Below, one piece after another: positions 1 through 8,312 of a stretch of DNA of 64,000 nucleotides; within the stretch, counting starts at the first letter, position 1; each line of letters opens with the position of its first letter. Where the stretch lies: positions 3,348,001 through 3,412,000 of the forward strand of contig OZ244571.1 of the NCBI GenBank assembly GCA_965217825.1, read 5' to 3'. Position numbers and translations under genes: made by a program. This DNA is from VXNE01 sp965217825. Its GTDB lineage: Bacteria; Pseudomonadota; Gammaproteobacteria; Pseudomonadales; Azotimanducaceae. The notes under the pieces were generated by a model. That model saw only the letters and a program-made list of their open reading frames with translations. It was not told where the DNA came from and made no database searches.

Positions 1-231
1 CGATGGACCGCTCTTGTACGCAACACGCCGACAGGCCAAGATGGCGTCTCGTTCAATACCGATTCCGATGCCGCCTACAGTTCAGTCAAGCTCTCCGTTC
101 AGGCTCATTTCGGTATTGGATTAGACTCAACGCGGCGAGACGTTGCGCAGCGAAACGGGGTAACGTTCGGTCAAATGTGGTTTTGCCCTCCCAAGGAGTC
201 GCAAAAGACCGTAAAGTTGGAGGCCAGATGA
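1..231 (+). CDS. possible 3' end of an unidentified upstream gene (partial)
   Basis: Frame 1 is open from the window edge to a TGA at 229-231. The translation has the alternating polar/hydrophobic pattern of a beta-rich protein around residues 25-48. Its stop overlaps the ATG of the next gene as ATGA, an arrangement typical of translationally coupled genes, and that is the main support. No family was recognised. It could equally be a chance open frame in the leader of the oxygenase gene. Confidence 0.25.
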   Translation, partial: RWTALVRNTPTGQDGVSFNTDSDAAYSSVKLSVQAHFGIGLDSTRRDVAQRNGVTFGQMWFCPPKESQKTVKLEAR

Positions 232-2564
232 CCGACTTCGATATCGAATACGCCGACGAAGAAGCGCTTGAGGAGCTGCTGCAGTCCGTGGCCCGTCCGG
301 GCGGGTTCTGCACGCATGGCAGGGTGTTCGTTCCCATGCCCGTCCTGGAAGTGGAAGGAGTCGGCGTCCTCTCCTTTCCGGTTCCCGACTCCCAGGTTCG
401 CCTCCTGGTGGACGCGGCCGAACGCGCGCCCTACGGCAAGGGCGCCGATACGCTGGTGGACACCTCGGTTCGCGACTGCTGGCAAATCGACGCCGCGCGG
501 TTTCGCCTCGGAGGCAGCGTCTGGGCGGACACCTTGCGCGGCATTCTGGATACGGTGGCCGCGGGTCTCGGCTGTCCGGCCGGGCGACTCGACGCGAGGG
601 CCTACAAGCTACTGATCTACGAACGCGGCGGTTTCTTCTCCGCGCATCGCGACACGGAGAAGGCCGAAGGAATGATCGCGACGCTCTCGATCACGCTGCC
701 CGCCGCCGGCACCGGCGGCGAGCTCATCGTGCGCCACCTCGACCGCGAGGTCGGCGTCGATATGAATGCCAGCGAGCCCTCCGAACTCGCGTTCGCGGCC
801 TTCTACGCCGATTGCGCGCATGAGACCCGGCCGATTCGCGACGGTTGCCGGCTGTCGCTGGTGTTCAATCTTTGCCTGCGTCCCGACGACACGGAGACGC
901 AGCGGCAAGCACCCGACTACTCGGATCGGGTCCGGGACATCGCCGACCATCTCACCGCGTGGCGCGACGGCGAGTACGAGCCCGACAAGCTGGTGTGGCT
1001 GCTTGAACACGACTACAGCCAGGCCGGGCTGTCGTTCGATGTGCTGAAGAACGCCGATGCCGCCAGAGCCGATGTCTTGAGGTCGGCGACGGAACTGGCC
1101 GACTGCGAAATGCACGCTGCAGTTGTCCATATCGAGGAAGAAGGCCCGGTCAGCTACGACTATTACGACGATTTCGATCGGGGCGACGACGATGACGTGG
1201 AAATGGAGGAGGTGTTCGACGGGCGATATTGGCTCGACGGCTGGGTGAGCGGGGACGACGACCGTCCGGCCTTCGGCGAGCTATCCATCAATTTGGGCGA
1301 ACTGTTGCCCGCCGGAGCGCTCGACCATGCCGAGCCCGACGAGAAACGGGTGCACGAAGCCTCCGGCAACGAGGGCGCCACCATGGAAAGGGCCTACCGG
1401 CATGCGGCCCTGGTGATCTGGCCGCGGCGCTGCACTCTGGGCATCCTAGCCGGCGAAAATATCGACCGCGCTGTCGACTGGGTCGAGCGACAAGTCGAGC
1501 GGAACGCGGACGAGGCTCGCGACCTGATCGCGCGTCTGATCTCCGTTTGGCCGGTGGAAGCACCACGCCGGGATGGCGAGGGCCGTGCCGCCATGTTGCG
1601 CCTGCTCGAGCGGGTCGGGGACGCGATGCTGGCGATGCGGTTCCTGCGCAAGGTCGTGCTGCTCCGCTACGACGGCAGCGAAAACGAAAGCCTGCCGGCG
1701 GTGCTGCGCTCTGCCGATTCGGAAGACACCGCCGAATTTCTGGTCGATCTGGTGGAGGCGCGCTTTCTCTTTCACCCCGATACCACGCTCGCATTGCTTC
1801 TACGCCTCGGTGAATCGGGGGATTTCGATTGGCGAGAAACGATCGGGCGAAGCGTGCGCGCCGCACTCGCCGCCCTGCCCCTGGCGCTGAGTCCCCGCGA
1901 CGAGATGCCCGAAGTGACCTGGCCGCCCGCACCGTCGCGCAAACCCGTTGGCGCCGCCGAGCTCCGCGATCTTTTCGTGCTGGCCTGGCGTTGCGGGCTG
2001 GCGGAGGACACGGAGACTGCGGCGGCGGTGATCGCGACGCATCCCAGGGAAATAGCGCCTCAACGGGCCGTCCCGGCGGCGCTGGAAGGGTTATTTCTGG
2101 AGGAGGGATTAGCGGGCAGCGCGGCCTATCTGCTGTTGTGGCGCCACGCCGCCGATTCGCTGCTGGACCGCAGCGAGAAGCCGCCCGAGGCACCCCGGGA
2201 CTGGGTGTTGGAGGCTCGGGTCGCATGCGATTGCGAACTCTGCGCGGCACTGAATGCCTTCTGCGGGGATCCGGTCGACCGTGTCCGGCGGTTCCCGCTG
2301 CGCCAGGATTTGCGCAAGCACCTGCATCGGCAGATCGACCGGCATCGGCTCGACATGTCCCATGTGACCGAGCGGCGCGGCCGGCCCTTTACCCTGGTCT
2401 GCACCAAGAACCGGGCGAGCCATAAGCGACGGCTCGCGGAATACGCCAGGGACGTTGAAACGATGCATTCGTTGATCCGGCTGGCGCCTGCCGGACAACG
2501 GGCGGCGCCGGTTGAAGCGCAAAGGCAACGCTTGCTGGAGGCGGTCGGGGCAGCAGATTCCTGA
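228..2564 (+). CDS. 2OG-Fe(II) oxygenase (prolyl 4-hydroxylase-like) with long C-terminal extension
   Basis: The protein has 778 residues from the ATG at 228, chosen because the longer open frame upstream lacks conserved sequence. Residues about 45-215 look like a 2-oxoglutarate/Fe(II) dioxygenase of the P4H superfamily. The iron ligands would be H140 and D142 in SAHRDTEK and distal H198 in CAHETRP, with R208 as the likely 2OG-binding arginine and a GGEL turn at 163-166. Such enzymes hydroxylate protein or small-molecule substrates. The remaining 560 residues contain an acidic patch (about 325-350) and a mostly alpha-helical stretch I do not recognise. They may bind the substrate. The large extension is unusual for this family. 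Confidence 0.7.
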   Translation: MTDFDIEYADEEALEELLQSVARPGGFCTHGRVFVPMPVLEVEGVGVLSFPVPDSQVRLLVDAAERAPYGKGADTLVDTSVRDCWQIDAARFRLGGSVWADTLRGILDTVAAGLGCPAGRLDARAYKLLIYERGGFFSAHRDTEKAEGMIATLSITLPAAGTGGELIVRHLDREVGVDMNASEPSELAFAAFYADCAHETRPIRDGCRLSLVFNLCLRPDDTETQRQAPDYSDRVRDIADHLTAWRDGEYEPDKLVWLLEHDYSQAGLSFDVLKNADAARADVLRSATELADCEMHAAVVHIEEEGPVSYDYYDDFDRGDDDDVEMEEVFDGRYWLDGWVSGDDDRPAFGELSINLGELLPAGALDHAEPDEKRVHEASGNEGATMERAYRHAALVIWPRRCTLGILAGENIDRAVDWVERQVERNADEARDLIARLISVWPVEAPRRDGEGRAAMLRLLERVGDAMLAMRFLRKVVLLRYDGSENESLPAVLRSADSEDTAEFLVDLVEARFLFHPDTTLALLLRLGESGDFDWRETIGRSVRAALAALPLALSPRDEMPEVTWPPAPSRKPVGAAELRDLFVLAWRCGLAEDTETAAAVIATHPREIAPQRAVPAALEGLFLEEGLAGSAAYLLLWRHAADSLLDRSEKPPEAPRDWVLEARVACDCELCAALNAFCGDPVDRVRRFPLRQDLRKHLHRQIDRHRLDMSHVTERRGRPFTLVCTKNRASHKRRLAEYARDVETMHSLIRLAPAGQRAAPVEAQRQRLLEAVGAADS

Positions 2565-2601
2565 TTTGTCCAAGTGCCACAAGTATTGGGAATATGGCCG
2601 C

Positions 2602-2886
2602 GTGAAGACCACAATCGAACTACCCGATATCACTTTCCGCAGTGCGAAGGCATTCGCGGCCGTCCACGGCATCACCATGAGGCGTTTCATCAGGGACGCC
2701 ATCGAGCAGCAGCTCCGCAGGCGCGCGGTCGCGGTCAGGACTGACGACACCACCTACGCCCCCCAGGGGGAACCGCCATGGATGGCGGGATTCGGAGACC
2801 TTTCCGACCTGGGTGAGGGGCACCGCCTCGTCCTCGATGCCATCGAGAACGAGTTCGAAAGGCTCGCTCCCGACGACATCCCGTGA
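2602..2886 (+). CDS. VapB-type antitoxin, orphaned copy
   Basis: This 94-residue protein starts at a GTG directly comparable to the ATG of the homologue at 21473. It begins MKTTIELPDITFRSAKAFAA, a ribbon-helix-helix-like DNA-binding segment, and has a WMAGFGDLSDLG segment near residue 60 that probably binds a PIN toxin. It is nearly identical to the intact vapB at 21473-21757, including part of the upstream promoter region. Its toxin gene stops after eight codons, so this antitoxin is solitary. It could still repress its own promoter or neutralise the second toxin. Confidence 0.75.
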   Translation: MKTTIELPDITFRSAKAFAAVHGITMRRFIRDAIEQQLRRRAVAVRTDDTTYAPQGEPPWMAGFGDLSDLGEGHRLVLDAIENEFERLAPDDIP

Positions 2887-2909
2887 TTCTCGATACCAAT
2901 TCCCGCTAG
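2883..2909 (+). pseudogene. truncated vapC start (PIN toxin remnant)
   Basis: The GTG overlaps the antitoxin stop exactly as in the intact pair at 21754, and the first six codons (MILDTN) match. The frame then ends at TAG after two unrelated residues. The N-terminal catalytic Asp survives but the rest of the PIN domain is gone. The lost part was not found on the far side of the neighbouring transposase gene, so a simple insertion does not explain the loss. Confidence 0.7.
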
Positions 2910-3068
2910 ACTGAACTTCCAGACCAACCCAAGCGTATTTTGGCCTTAAGTCTCTAATTCAACGGGATTCCTTGCGCCGGTCGAGCAGGAATGTGTAGCC
3001 ATGTAATAAGTTGATTTTGTGCGGCATATGTGTTTACATGGCGATGTATCCTTTCGAATCAAGTAGCC
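2910..3068. other. spacer carrying the left flank of the IS1634-like element
   Basis: There is no gene here. The stretch is more AT-rich than its neighbours and contains the motif TAGCCATGTA twice, at about 2995 and at the transposase start. Weak similarity exists between GTTGATTTTGTGCGG here and the reverse complement of the segment near 4840. I could not define terminal inverted repeats or a target duplication. Confidence 0.4.
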
Positions 3069-4793
3069 ATGTACATCGAAAGCGTCCCCAACCGCAACTC
3101 GCCCCCCGCCGTGCTCCTGCGCGAGTCCTTCCGCGACGCCGGCAAGGTCAGGAAACGCACCCTCGCCAACCTCTCCAAATGGCCCCCGACGCTGGTCGAG
3201 GGCCTGCGCGTGCTGCTCAAGGGCGGCGCCGCGGTGTCCCGCCTCGACGACGCCTTCGACATCGTTCGCTCTCGGCCCCACGGCCATGTCGCCGCCGCGC
3301 TCGGGACGCTGCGCGAGCTGCGGCTGGACCGGACGATCGCCGGCGCGGACTCGCCCGAGCGCCGGCGCGTGCTGGCGATGATCGTCGCCCGGATCGTCGA
3401 CCCCGGCTCGAAACTGGCCGCCGCCCGGGGCTTGGCCGAGGCGACCGCGCGCGACTCGCTCGCCGAGACGCTGGGGCTGGAAGACTGCGGCGAGGACGAT
3501 CTCTACGCCGCCATGGACTGGCTGCTCAAGCGCCGGGACGCCATCGAGCGGCGCCTGGCCAAGCGGCATCTCGAGGACGGCGCCCTGGTGCTTTACGACC
3601 TGACGTCGGTGTGGCTGGAAGGGCGCCGCTGTCCGCTGGCCAAGCGCGGGTACTCCCGCGACGGCAAGCGCGGCAAGCTGCAGATCGAGTTCGGGCTGTT
3701 GTGCGACGCCGAGGGCCGTCCGGTGGCGGTCGAGGTGTTCGACGGCAACACGGCGGACCCGGCCACCGTGGGCGCGCAGATCGACAAGCTGCGGCATCGG
3801 TTCGGGTTCTCCAGGGTGGTGCTGGTGGGCGACCGCGGGATGTTGACCGAGGCGCGCATCCGCGAGGAGGTGAGGCCGTCCGGCCTGGACTGGATCAGCG
3901 CGCTGCGGGGTCCGGCGGTCCGCTCCCTGGTGGAGTCCGGCGCGGTGCAGCTGTCGCTGTTCGACGAGACCGACCTGGTGGAGATCCGAAGCGACGCCTA
4001 TCCGGGCGAGCGCCTCATGGTGTGCCGCAATCCGCTGCTGGCGGAGGAGCGGGCGCGCAAGCGGGAAGAGCTGCTCCGGGCCACCGAGGCGTTGCTCGAT
4101 CCCGTCGCGGCGGCCGCGAGGCGGGAGAAGCGGCGCCTGAAGGGCGCGGACAAGATCGGCGTGCGGGTGGGCAAGGTCGTCGGCAAATACAAGATGGCCA
4201 AGCACTTCGATCTGGATATCGAAGAGGACTCGTTCGGCTATCGGCGGAAGCCCGAGACCATCGCCGCGGAGGCGGCGCTGGACGGCTTGTACGTCGTGCG
4301 CACCAGCTTGGCGGAGACGCGACTCGACGCCGAGGGCGCCGTGCGCGCCTACAAGCGCCTGAGCGCGGTCGAGCGCGCCTTCCGCAGCCTGAAGACCGTG
4401 GACCTGAAGGTGCGGCCCGTGTTCCACCGAACCGCCGACCGGGTCCGCGCGCATGTGTTCCTGTGCATGCTGGCCTATTACGTGGAATGGCATATGCGCC
4501 AGCGGCTCAAGCCGCTGCTGTTCGACGATCACGACCCGGCCGCCGCCGAGGCGGCGCGCACATCCATCGTGGCGCCGGCGAAGGTCTCCGACGCCGCCAG
4601 GGAAAAAGCCCGCGGCAAACGCACCGCCGACGGTCTGCCGGTGCACAGCTTCCGCACCCTGCTCGGCGACCTGGCGACGATCGCCAGAAACCGGGTCGTC
4701 CCCCGAGTGTCCGGCGCCGTGCCGTTCGAAGTCCTCACCCGGCCCACCGCGCTACAGCGCGAAGCCTTCAAGCTCCTGGGCGTGCGCCCATAG
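3069..4793 (+). CDS. IS1634-family (IS4-like DDE) transposase
   Basis: The 574-residue protein runs from the ATG at 3069 (MYIESVPNRNSPPAVLLRES, the usual N terminus of this family). The DDE core is visible: first Asp in VLYDLTSVW, second Asp in VVLVGDRGM, and the YREK-type signature YKRLSAVERAFRSLKT that carries the catalytic Glu. The length fits an intact protein with no internal stop. It lies directly after the beheaded vapC and before sulfatase and NTF2-like fragments, so it sits in a recombination-scarred stretch. Inverted repeats were not resolved. Long open frames antisense to it are shadows. Confidence 0.85.
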   Translation: MYIESVPNRNSPPAVLLRESFRDAGKVRKRTLANLSKWPPTLVEGLRVLLKGGAAVSRLDDAFDIVRSRPHGHVAAALGTLRELRLDRTIAGADSPERRRVLAMIVARIVDPGSKLAAARGLAEATARDSLAETLGLEDCGEDDLYAAMDWLLKRRDAIERRLAKRHLEDGALVLYDLTSVWLEGRRCPLAKRGYSRDGKRGKLQIEFGLLCDAEGRPVAVEVFDGNTADPATVGAQIDKLRHRFGFSRVVLVGDRGMLTEARIREEVRPSGLDWISALRGPAVRSLVESGAVQLSLFDETDLVEIRSDAYPGERLMVCRNPLLAEERARKREELLRATEALLDPVAAAARREKRRLKGADKIGVRVGKVVGKYKMAKHFDLDIEEDSFGYRRKPETIAAEAALDGLYVVRTSLAETRLDAEGAVRAYKRLSAVERAFRSLKTVDLKVRPVFHRTADRVRAHVFLCMLAYYVEWHMRQRLKPLLFDDHDPAAAEAARTSIVAPAKVSDAAREKARGKRTADGLPVHSFRTLLGDLATIARNRVVPRVSGAVPFEVLTRPTALQREAFKLLGVRP

Positions 4794-4877
4794 GACGTAC
4801 CCAGTAACGATCGCCCGATTTTTTTGATTTACCCGAAAAAACAACGGGTTAGATCGTGTGACGCCTCGAAGTTCAGG

Positions 4878-5165
4878 CTAGAGGTCGTCGATCACGTCCT
4901 TTCGAAGGAGCACCGGTTCCGGATATTGCATCTTCGAGATCAACCACTCGCCCTCGACACGCCTGAACTCCCAAGACCACCGGGTGATTGACCTCGCAGT
5001 ATCGAGCTCGCCATCGACACGGGCGCCTCCTGGGACAGTCAAGTCTTCAGCCTCACGATCTACAACGTAATGCGTAACGTAGTTTGTGGCCCTGGCATGA
5101 TCTTCGTCATCGACATCAATCAACAGATTGCTGCACAGGAGTAGCCGGTCCGTCATCGACATCAA
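4878..5165 (-). pseudogene. SnoaL/NTF2-like protein, N terminus lost
   Basis: The 95-residue frame reads like the C-terminal two thirds of an NTF2-fold (SnoaL-like) protein: strands RATNYVTHYVVDRE, then ITRWSWEFRRVEGEWLISKM. The usual N-terminal helices are missing, and the reading frame begins inside a 46-bp tandem duplication that joins it to a sulfatase fragment. The original function, enzyme or binding protein, cannot be told. It is probably inactive. Confidence 0.55.
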
Positions 5166-5196
5166 TCAACAGATTGCTGCACAGGAGTAGCCGGTC
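5105..5196. repeat. perfect 46-bp tandem duplication at a gene-fragment junction
   Basis: Bases 5105-5150 and 5151-5196 are identical copies placed head to tail. The first copy lies in the NTF2-like frame. The second forms the end of the sulfatase N-terminal fragment and supplies its premature stop. The repeat marks the breakpoint between two unrelated gene pieces. Confidence 0.9.
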
Positions 5197-5315
5197 TGCG
5201 CCCAACCCATGTCATCGGCCATGAGCAGAATGACGTTGGGTCTGGTATCGGCAAAGACGGTACATGCCAGCATCAGGGTCGTCAGGCCGAGGATCGTCTT
5301 CCCGCCGTTTGACAC
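5166..5315 (-). pseudogene. N-terminal fragment of a secreted sulfatase
   Basis: From a GTG at 5315 the frame encodes a signal peptide (hydrophobic core ILGLTTLMLACTVFA) followed by RPNVILLMADDMGWAQTGY. That is the N-terminal strand and metal-binding Asp pair of family S1 sulfatases. It stops within the 46-bp duplication before the catalytic CxPxR motif is reached. It is too divergent to be a piece of the intact sulfatase at 8313, so it is a relic of a different sulfatase gene. Confidence 0.7.
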
Positions 5316-5526
5316 GACGCTCGCAGTGCTCGGCCCCCGGCAATCAAGTCGGTGCATCCCGTTACCCCACCGGTGTTAGCATCGAGACTAGCAACGAGGA
5401 ATCGGCGCGGATAGGGCGATGCGCGCCGAAGGTCACCCAAAAACAACACGCGCGGGGCGTACTTCCGGGGTGTGGACACCGGGCGAGTCCTTTAGTCTCT
5501 AACCCCTGACATCCCCGCACTCGAAC

Positions 5527-5995
5527 CTATACGGAGTCCTGCTGCCGTCTCGAGATACGGTCGAGTCCGAGGAGAACGAGTTGCATAGCCTCTTCGACGT
5601 CATCCGTCTCCGCGAGCGACTGGTTCTCGGCAGCGTTCAAGCCGTTGCGCAGGGACTCCGAACCAACGTAGGGGGCGAATTCGTCGAGACCTTGGCACTC
5701 GGACCGCGACGATGGACGAGAGTCAGTCAAGTGAAGAGCCAGCGCGACGTCTCTTGCGCAATCACCAAAACCGGCGAGGACGTATAGCGGCTGCCGGTTT
5801 TGGAGGGACGATAGTGCGTCCTGCGCCAAGGACGGCATCCATCCCTGGGCGATCCCCTGCAGGATCAATCGATGCCTCCCCATCCGTCACCCGTGTCAGA
5901 ACCACTCCTTCCGTCTTCGCCATCATGACCACCGGTTCGCTCGTGGTGCGCGTAATGGTGATGGCGATGCGGTCTTCAATGATGTGTGCCCTCAG
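5527..5995 (-). pseudogene. SLOG/STALD-like nucleotide-sensing protein fragment, frameshifted
   Basis: Two consecutive minus-strand frames appear to continue one another. The upstream one (about 5995-5884) reads AHIIEDRIAITITRT. The downstream one (5883-5527) reads GRHRLILQGIAQGW, then PLYVLAGFGDCARDVA, and ends with EEAMQLVLLGLDRI. The glycine-rich AGFGxCARD loop with a trailing helix resembles SLOG (STALD-type) domains, which bind nucleotide-derived ligands. The apparent shift falls at a GGGG run near 5880. The N-terminal half is absent, and the fragment abuts the 3' end of the PIN gene. The family call is tentative. Confidence 0.4.
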
Positions 5996-6000
5996 GATCC

Positions 6001-6537
6001 CTAACCCCTCGGCTCGCCCTGTCCGAACCACTCCTCCAGGTACATCAGTCGGACCACCTCATCCTGCCACCTCTTCGTGTACGGTCGTCTCAATTCCGCA
6101 GTCGGGCGGTATCCCACATGATCGAGCAGTTCCTCGAGCGATACGAGCCGTTCCCGATATCCCAGCCGGACGCCACACCGCAGGCTCGCCCTGTCCGGGC
6201 CGCAGAGCACCCACGGGCCACTGCGCCCAAGCGCATGTGACCACAGTGCATCCTCCCCTTCGTCCAGGGCAATGTTGCCCTTGCGCAACGCCAACTCCGC
6301 CCGCTCAAACGCGCTGACGGCGCGCACTGCCGCAAGTGACTGCCGCAGTTCTGCAACGTTGATCGCCTCCTCCTCTCTCCTTGACTGGAACCCGGTTTGC
6401 GTCTCTTCCACACAGGCTTCCACGGTCTCGACCTGCCAACCCTTCGAAAGCGCTCGCCACGAATGTGTCCTATGCGCCTCAATGATCGTGTTCGTGTCCA
6501 CGAGCACCGGCGAACCGCGGTCGCGCGTACCGTTCAC
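6001..6537 (-). CDS. PIN-domain-like protein, partner of the XRE/ImmA-IrrE regulator
   Basis: The 178-residue protein has a PIN-type acidic constellation: Asp in VLVDTNTIIEAHR (residues 11-23), Glu in CVEET (about 42-46), Asp in LDEGEDALWSHA (about 91-102) and Asp in LCGPDRAS (about 111-118). PIN domains are metal-dependent RNases, so this is a candidate toxin. The start overlaps the stop of the upstream gene (ATGA), so the two are translationally coupled. The pairing with an XRE plus ImmA/IrrE gene resembles TA or phage-like repressor modules. Confidence 0.65.
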   Translation of the reverse strand: MNGTRDRGSPVLVDTNTIIEAHRTHSWRALSKGWQVETVEACVEETQTGFQSRREEEAINVAELRQSLAAVRAVSAFERAELALRKGNIALDEGEDALWSHALGRSGPWVLCGPDRASLRCGVRLGYRERLVSLEELLDHVGYRPTAELRRPYTKRWQDEVVRLMYLEEWFGQGEPRG

Positions 6538-7637
6538 AGTTCAATCGCTTGCTCGACACCGTGGGCTGCGAACAATTCCTCCAGATCCTCGATCAAGAGC
6601 CCGCACAACGACGCCGCACGTCGAACTGAGATGTATCCCTCCTCCAGAGACGCGGCCAACAACTCCACAAACGACTTCGAGAACAGCGCGGGAGGCTCGC
6701 AAGGCACCGACTCCTGACCGTTATTGCGCAGGGCGCCCTCCGGAATCGCATTCGCTCTCGCCTTGGTCAACCGCCGCAGGGCCGCCAAGCGCCACCTCAG
6801 CGCAGAGGACGTTACCCCCAACTCGTCCGCGACAGCGTTCAGCCGCGCCACCAGTCCATCCATGTCAAGCCGCGCGCAATCATCGAACTCCCGCAACGCC
6901 GACGAGGGCATCAGCACGGCCGCCGCGAAGTTGTTCGCAAGCTGCTCGACACGGTTGCCGCCGAACTCGCTGGCGTCCTCCACGTGTTCGGGCGGCATCG
7001 CTTCCCACGTCAGGATGTGGAACAACTCGTGCGCGAGATCGAAGTTCCGACGCCCAGCCACCTCGCCTCGCGCGATCAAGACGGCGTCGAGCTCGGGTAG
7101 GCGGCAGGCAGCTCCCGAGATGCCCTCCTGCGCATCAACCATCAACACCAAGGTCCCAAGTTCCGATTCCATCACGGACGCAAGCCTCAACGCCGGCACA
7201 GGCCCCAGGTCCAGCTCTCCAGCGAACCTCTCGCCTGCTTCCATCGCATCCTCGAACCTCGACGTTTTGGTCAAACCCAGCGCCCTGCGCATCAACGGTG
7301 CCTCTCGTCCGGTCTCCGCCGCCAGTGCCCGGTACGCTCCGATCCACCGTCCCGCTGTCTGCTCGTATGCCTGAAGCCGGTCCGGCGCCACGCCATTCTG
7401 CCGCCAGGAGAACCGGCCCTCGCCGTCAAGACGAAACGGGTCGGTGAAGTAGTCCAGTTCGACATCCAGCTTCTCCACAGCGACGACGAGCTCTGCAGCC
7501 GTCAGGCCCCGCATGCCAGTCTCTATCGCGGAGACGGTCTGGCGATCCTTGAATCCCAAGACGTGGGCGAGCGCGTCCTGCGAGAGGCCGCGCTGCTGCC
7601 TCAATGCCTTGATCCGCGCGCCGATCATGTTTGCCAT
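6534..7637 (-). CDS. XRE-family regulator with ImmA/IrrE metallopeptidase domain
   Basis: Residues 1-60 form a helix-turn-helix of the Cro/CI type (IKALRQQRGLSQDALAHVLG). Residues about 150-260 hold an ImmA/IrrE Zn-peptidase domain with the HELFH motif in FDLAHELFHILTWEA and a following NNFAAAVLMP helix. Such proteins repress their own operon and are inactivated by, or carry out, proteolysis. I chose the ATG at 7637 behind an AGGTAGGG ribosome-binding site. A GTG one codon upstream (7640) and an ATG at 7628 are alternatives. The gene diverges from 7765 across an AT-rich region containing a perfect palindrome. Confidence 0.85.
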   Translation of the reverse strand: MANMIGARIKALRQQRGLSQDALAHVLGFKDRQTVSAIETGMRGLTAAELVVAVEKLDVELDYFTDPFRLDGEGRFSWRQNGVAPDRLQAYEQTAGRWIGAYRALAAETGREAPLMRRALGLTKTSRFEDAMEAGERFAGELDLGPVPALRLASVMESELGTLVLMVDAQEGISGAACRLPELDAVLIARGEVAGRRNFDLAHELFHILTWEAMPPEHVEDASEFGGNRVEQLANNFAAAVLMPSSALREFDDCARLDMDGLVARLNAVADELGVTSSALRWRLAALRRLTKARANAIPEGALRNNGQESVPCEPPALFSKSFVELLAASLEEGYISVRRAASLCGLLIEDLEELFAAHGVEQAIEL

Positions 7638-7676
7638 CACCCTACCTGCTTGACCTGTTATTGCGTTTTACTATTT

Positions 7677-7691
7677 GCAAGAATTTCTTGC
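7677..7691. promoter_or_regulatory. palindromic operator candidate in divergent promoter region
   Basis: GCAAGAA-T-TTCTTGC is a perfect 7-bp inverted repeat with a one-base centre, 40 bp upstream of the XRE gene in an AT-rich gap. The size and symmetry suit a dimeric XRE repressor. It may control both the XRE/PIN pair and the small gene at 7765. Confidence 0.55.
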
Positions 7692-7764
7692 TACTGCTAT
7701 TTTGACTGTAATTCAACTTCTATTCAAAGACAATTTACGTTCAACCTTTCTAAAGGGCGTCCTC

Positions 7765-8094
7765 ATGGCGGAAACCAATACACACAAACGGGCCAAGAAC
7801 CAGGCTGCCGGGTCGCGCGGCCGGACCGAAGTACCCTTGCCCGGCGGCCAGCGGCTCGACGCATTGTCCCAAGGGGGTCGTCGCGCGACAGAAGTCGAGC
7901 GCAGCGGGACACGCGCAGGCTTGAACGCGGCAGCGCGGCGTCTCAGGAAAAGCGGCGCTGCCCAAAAGGTACTCCAGGTACCCCAGAAGGACATGGACGC
8001 GGCAGCGCGGGCCATGCGCGACGCTGGCATCGGCGGTACGCTCAGAAACATGGGCAACACGAAACGGCGCAGAGTCCGCCGGCCAAAACCCTGA
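7765..8094 (+). CDS. small basic protein of unknown function
   Basis: This 109-residue protein starts at the ATG at 7765. It is strongly basic, rich in Arg and Ala, with two helical segments (about 30-55 and 62-92) and a very basic tail RRRVRRPKP that suggests nucleic-acid binding. It is not a family I recognise. It is transcribed divergently from the XRE/ImmA gene and shares its AT-rich control region, so it may be a third member of that module. Confidence 0.5.
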   Translation: MAETNTHKRAKNQAAGSRGRTEVPLPGGQRLDALSQGGRRATEVERSGTRAGLNAAARRLRKSGAAQKVLQVPQKDMDAAARAMRDAGIGGTLRNMGNTKRRRVRRPKP

Positions 8095-8312
8095 GAGATT
8101 TGGGCGAACACGGCATCGCGGTTCGCCCAATGGAGCGAAAGCTCACCCTTTTCGCTGCCCTCCCACGAAGCTCTGGAGACTACGAGCGGCGCGTGCGCGA
8201 CCCGACTTATCCAAACTCGAACTAAAGCACAGGCTCTCACGGGTGTGCCAACCGTGCCACTCGAATAGTCTTCAATCCTGACATCCCTCAATCAGGACCA
8301 CGCAACACACCC

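Noticed and set aside
2946..4646. 566-residue minus-strand open frame
   Set aside because: Antisense shadow of the IS1634-like transposase; His/Arg/Ala-rich translation without any motif.
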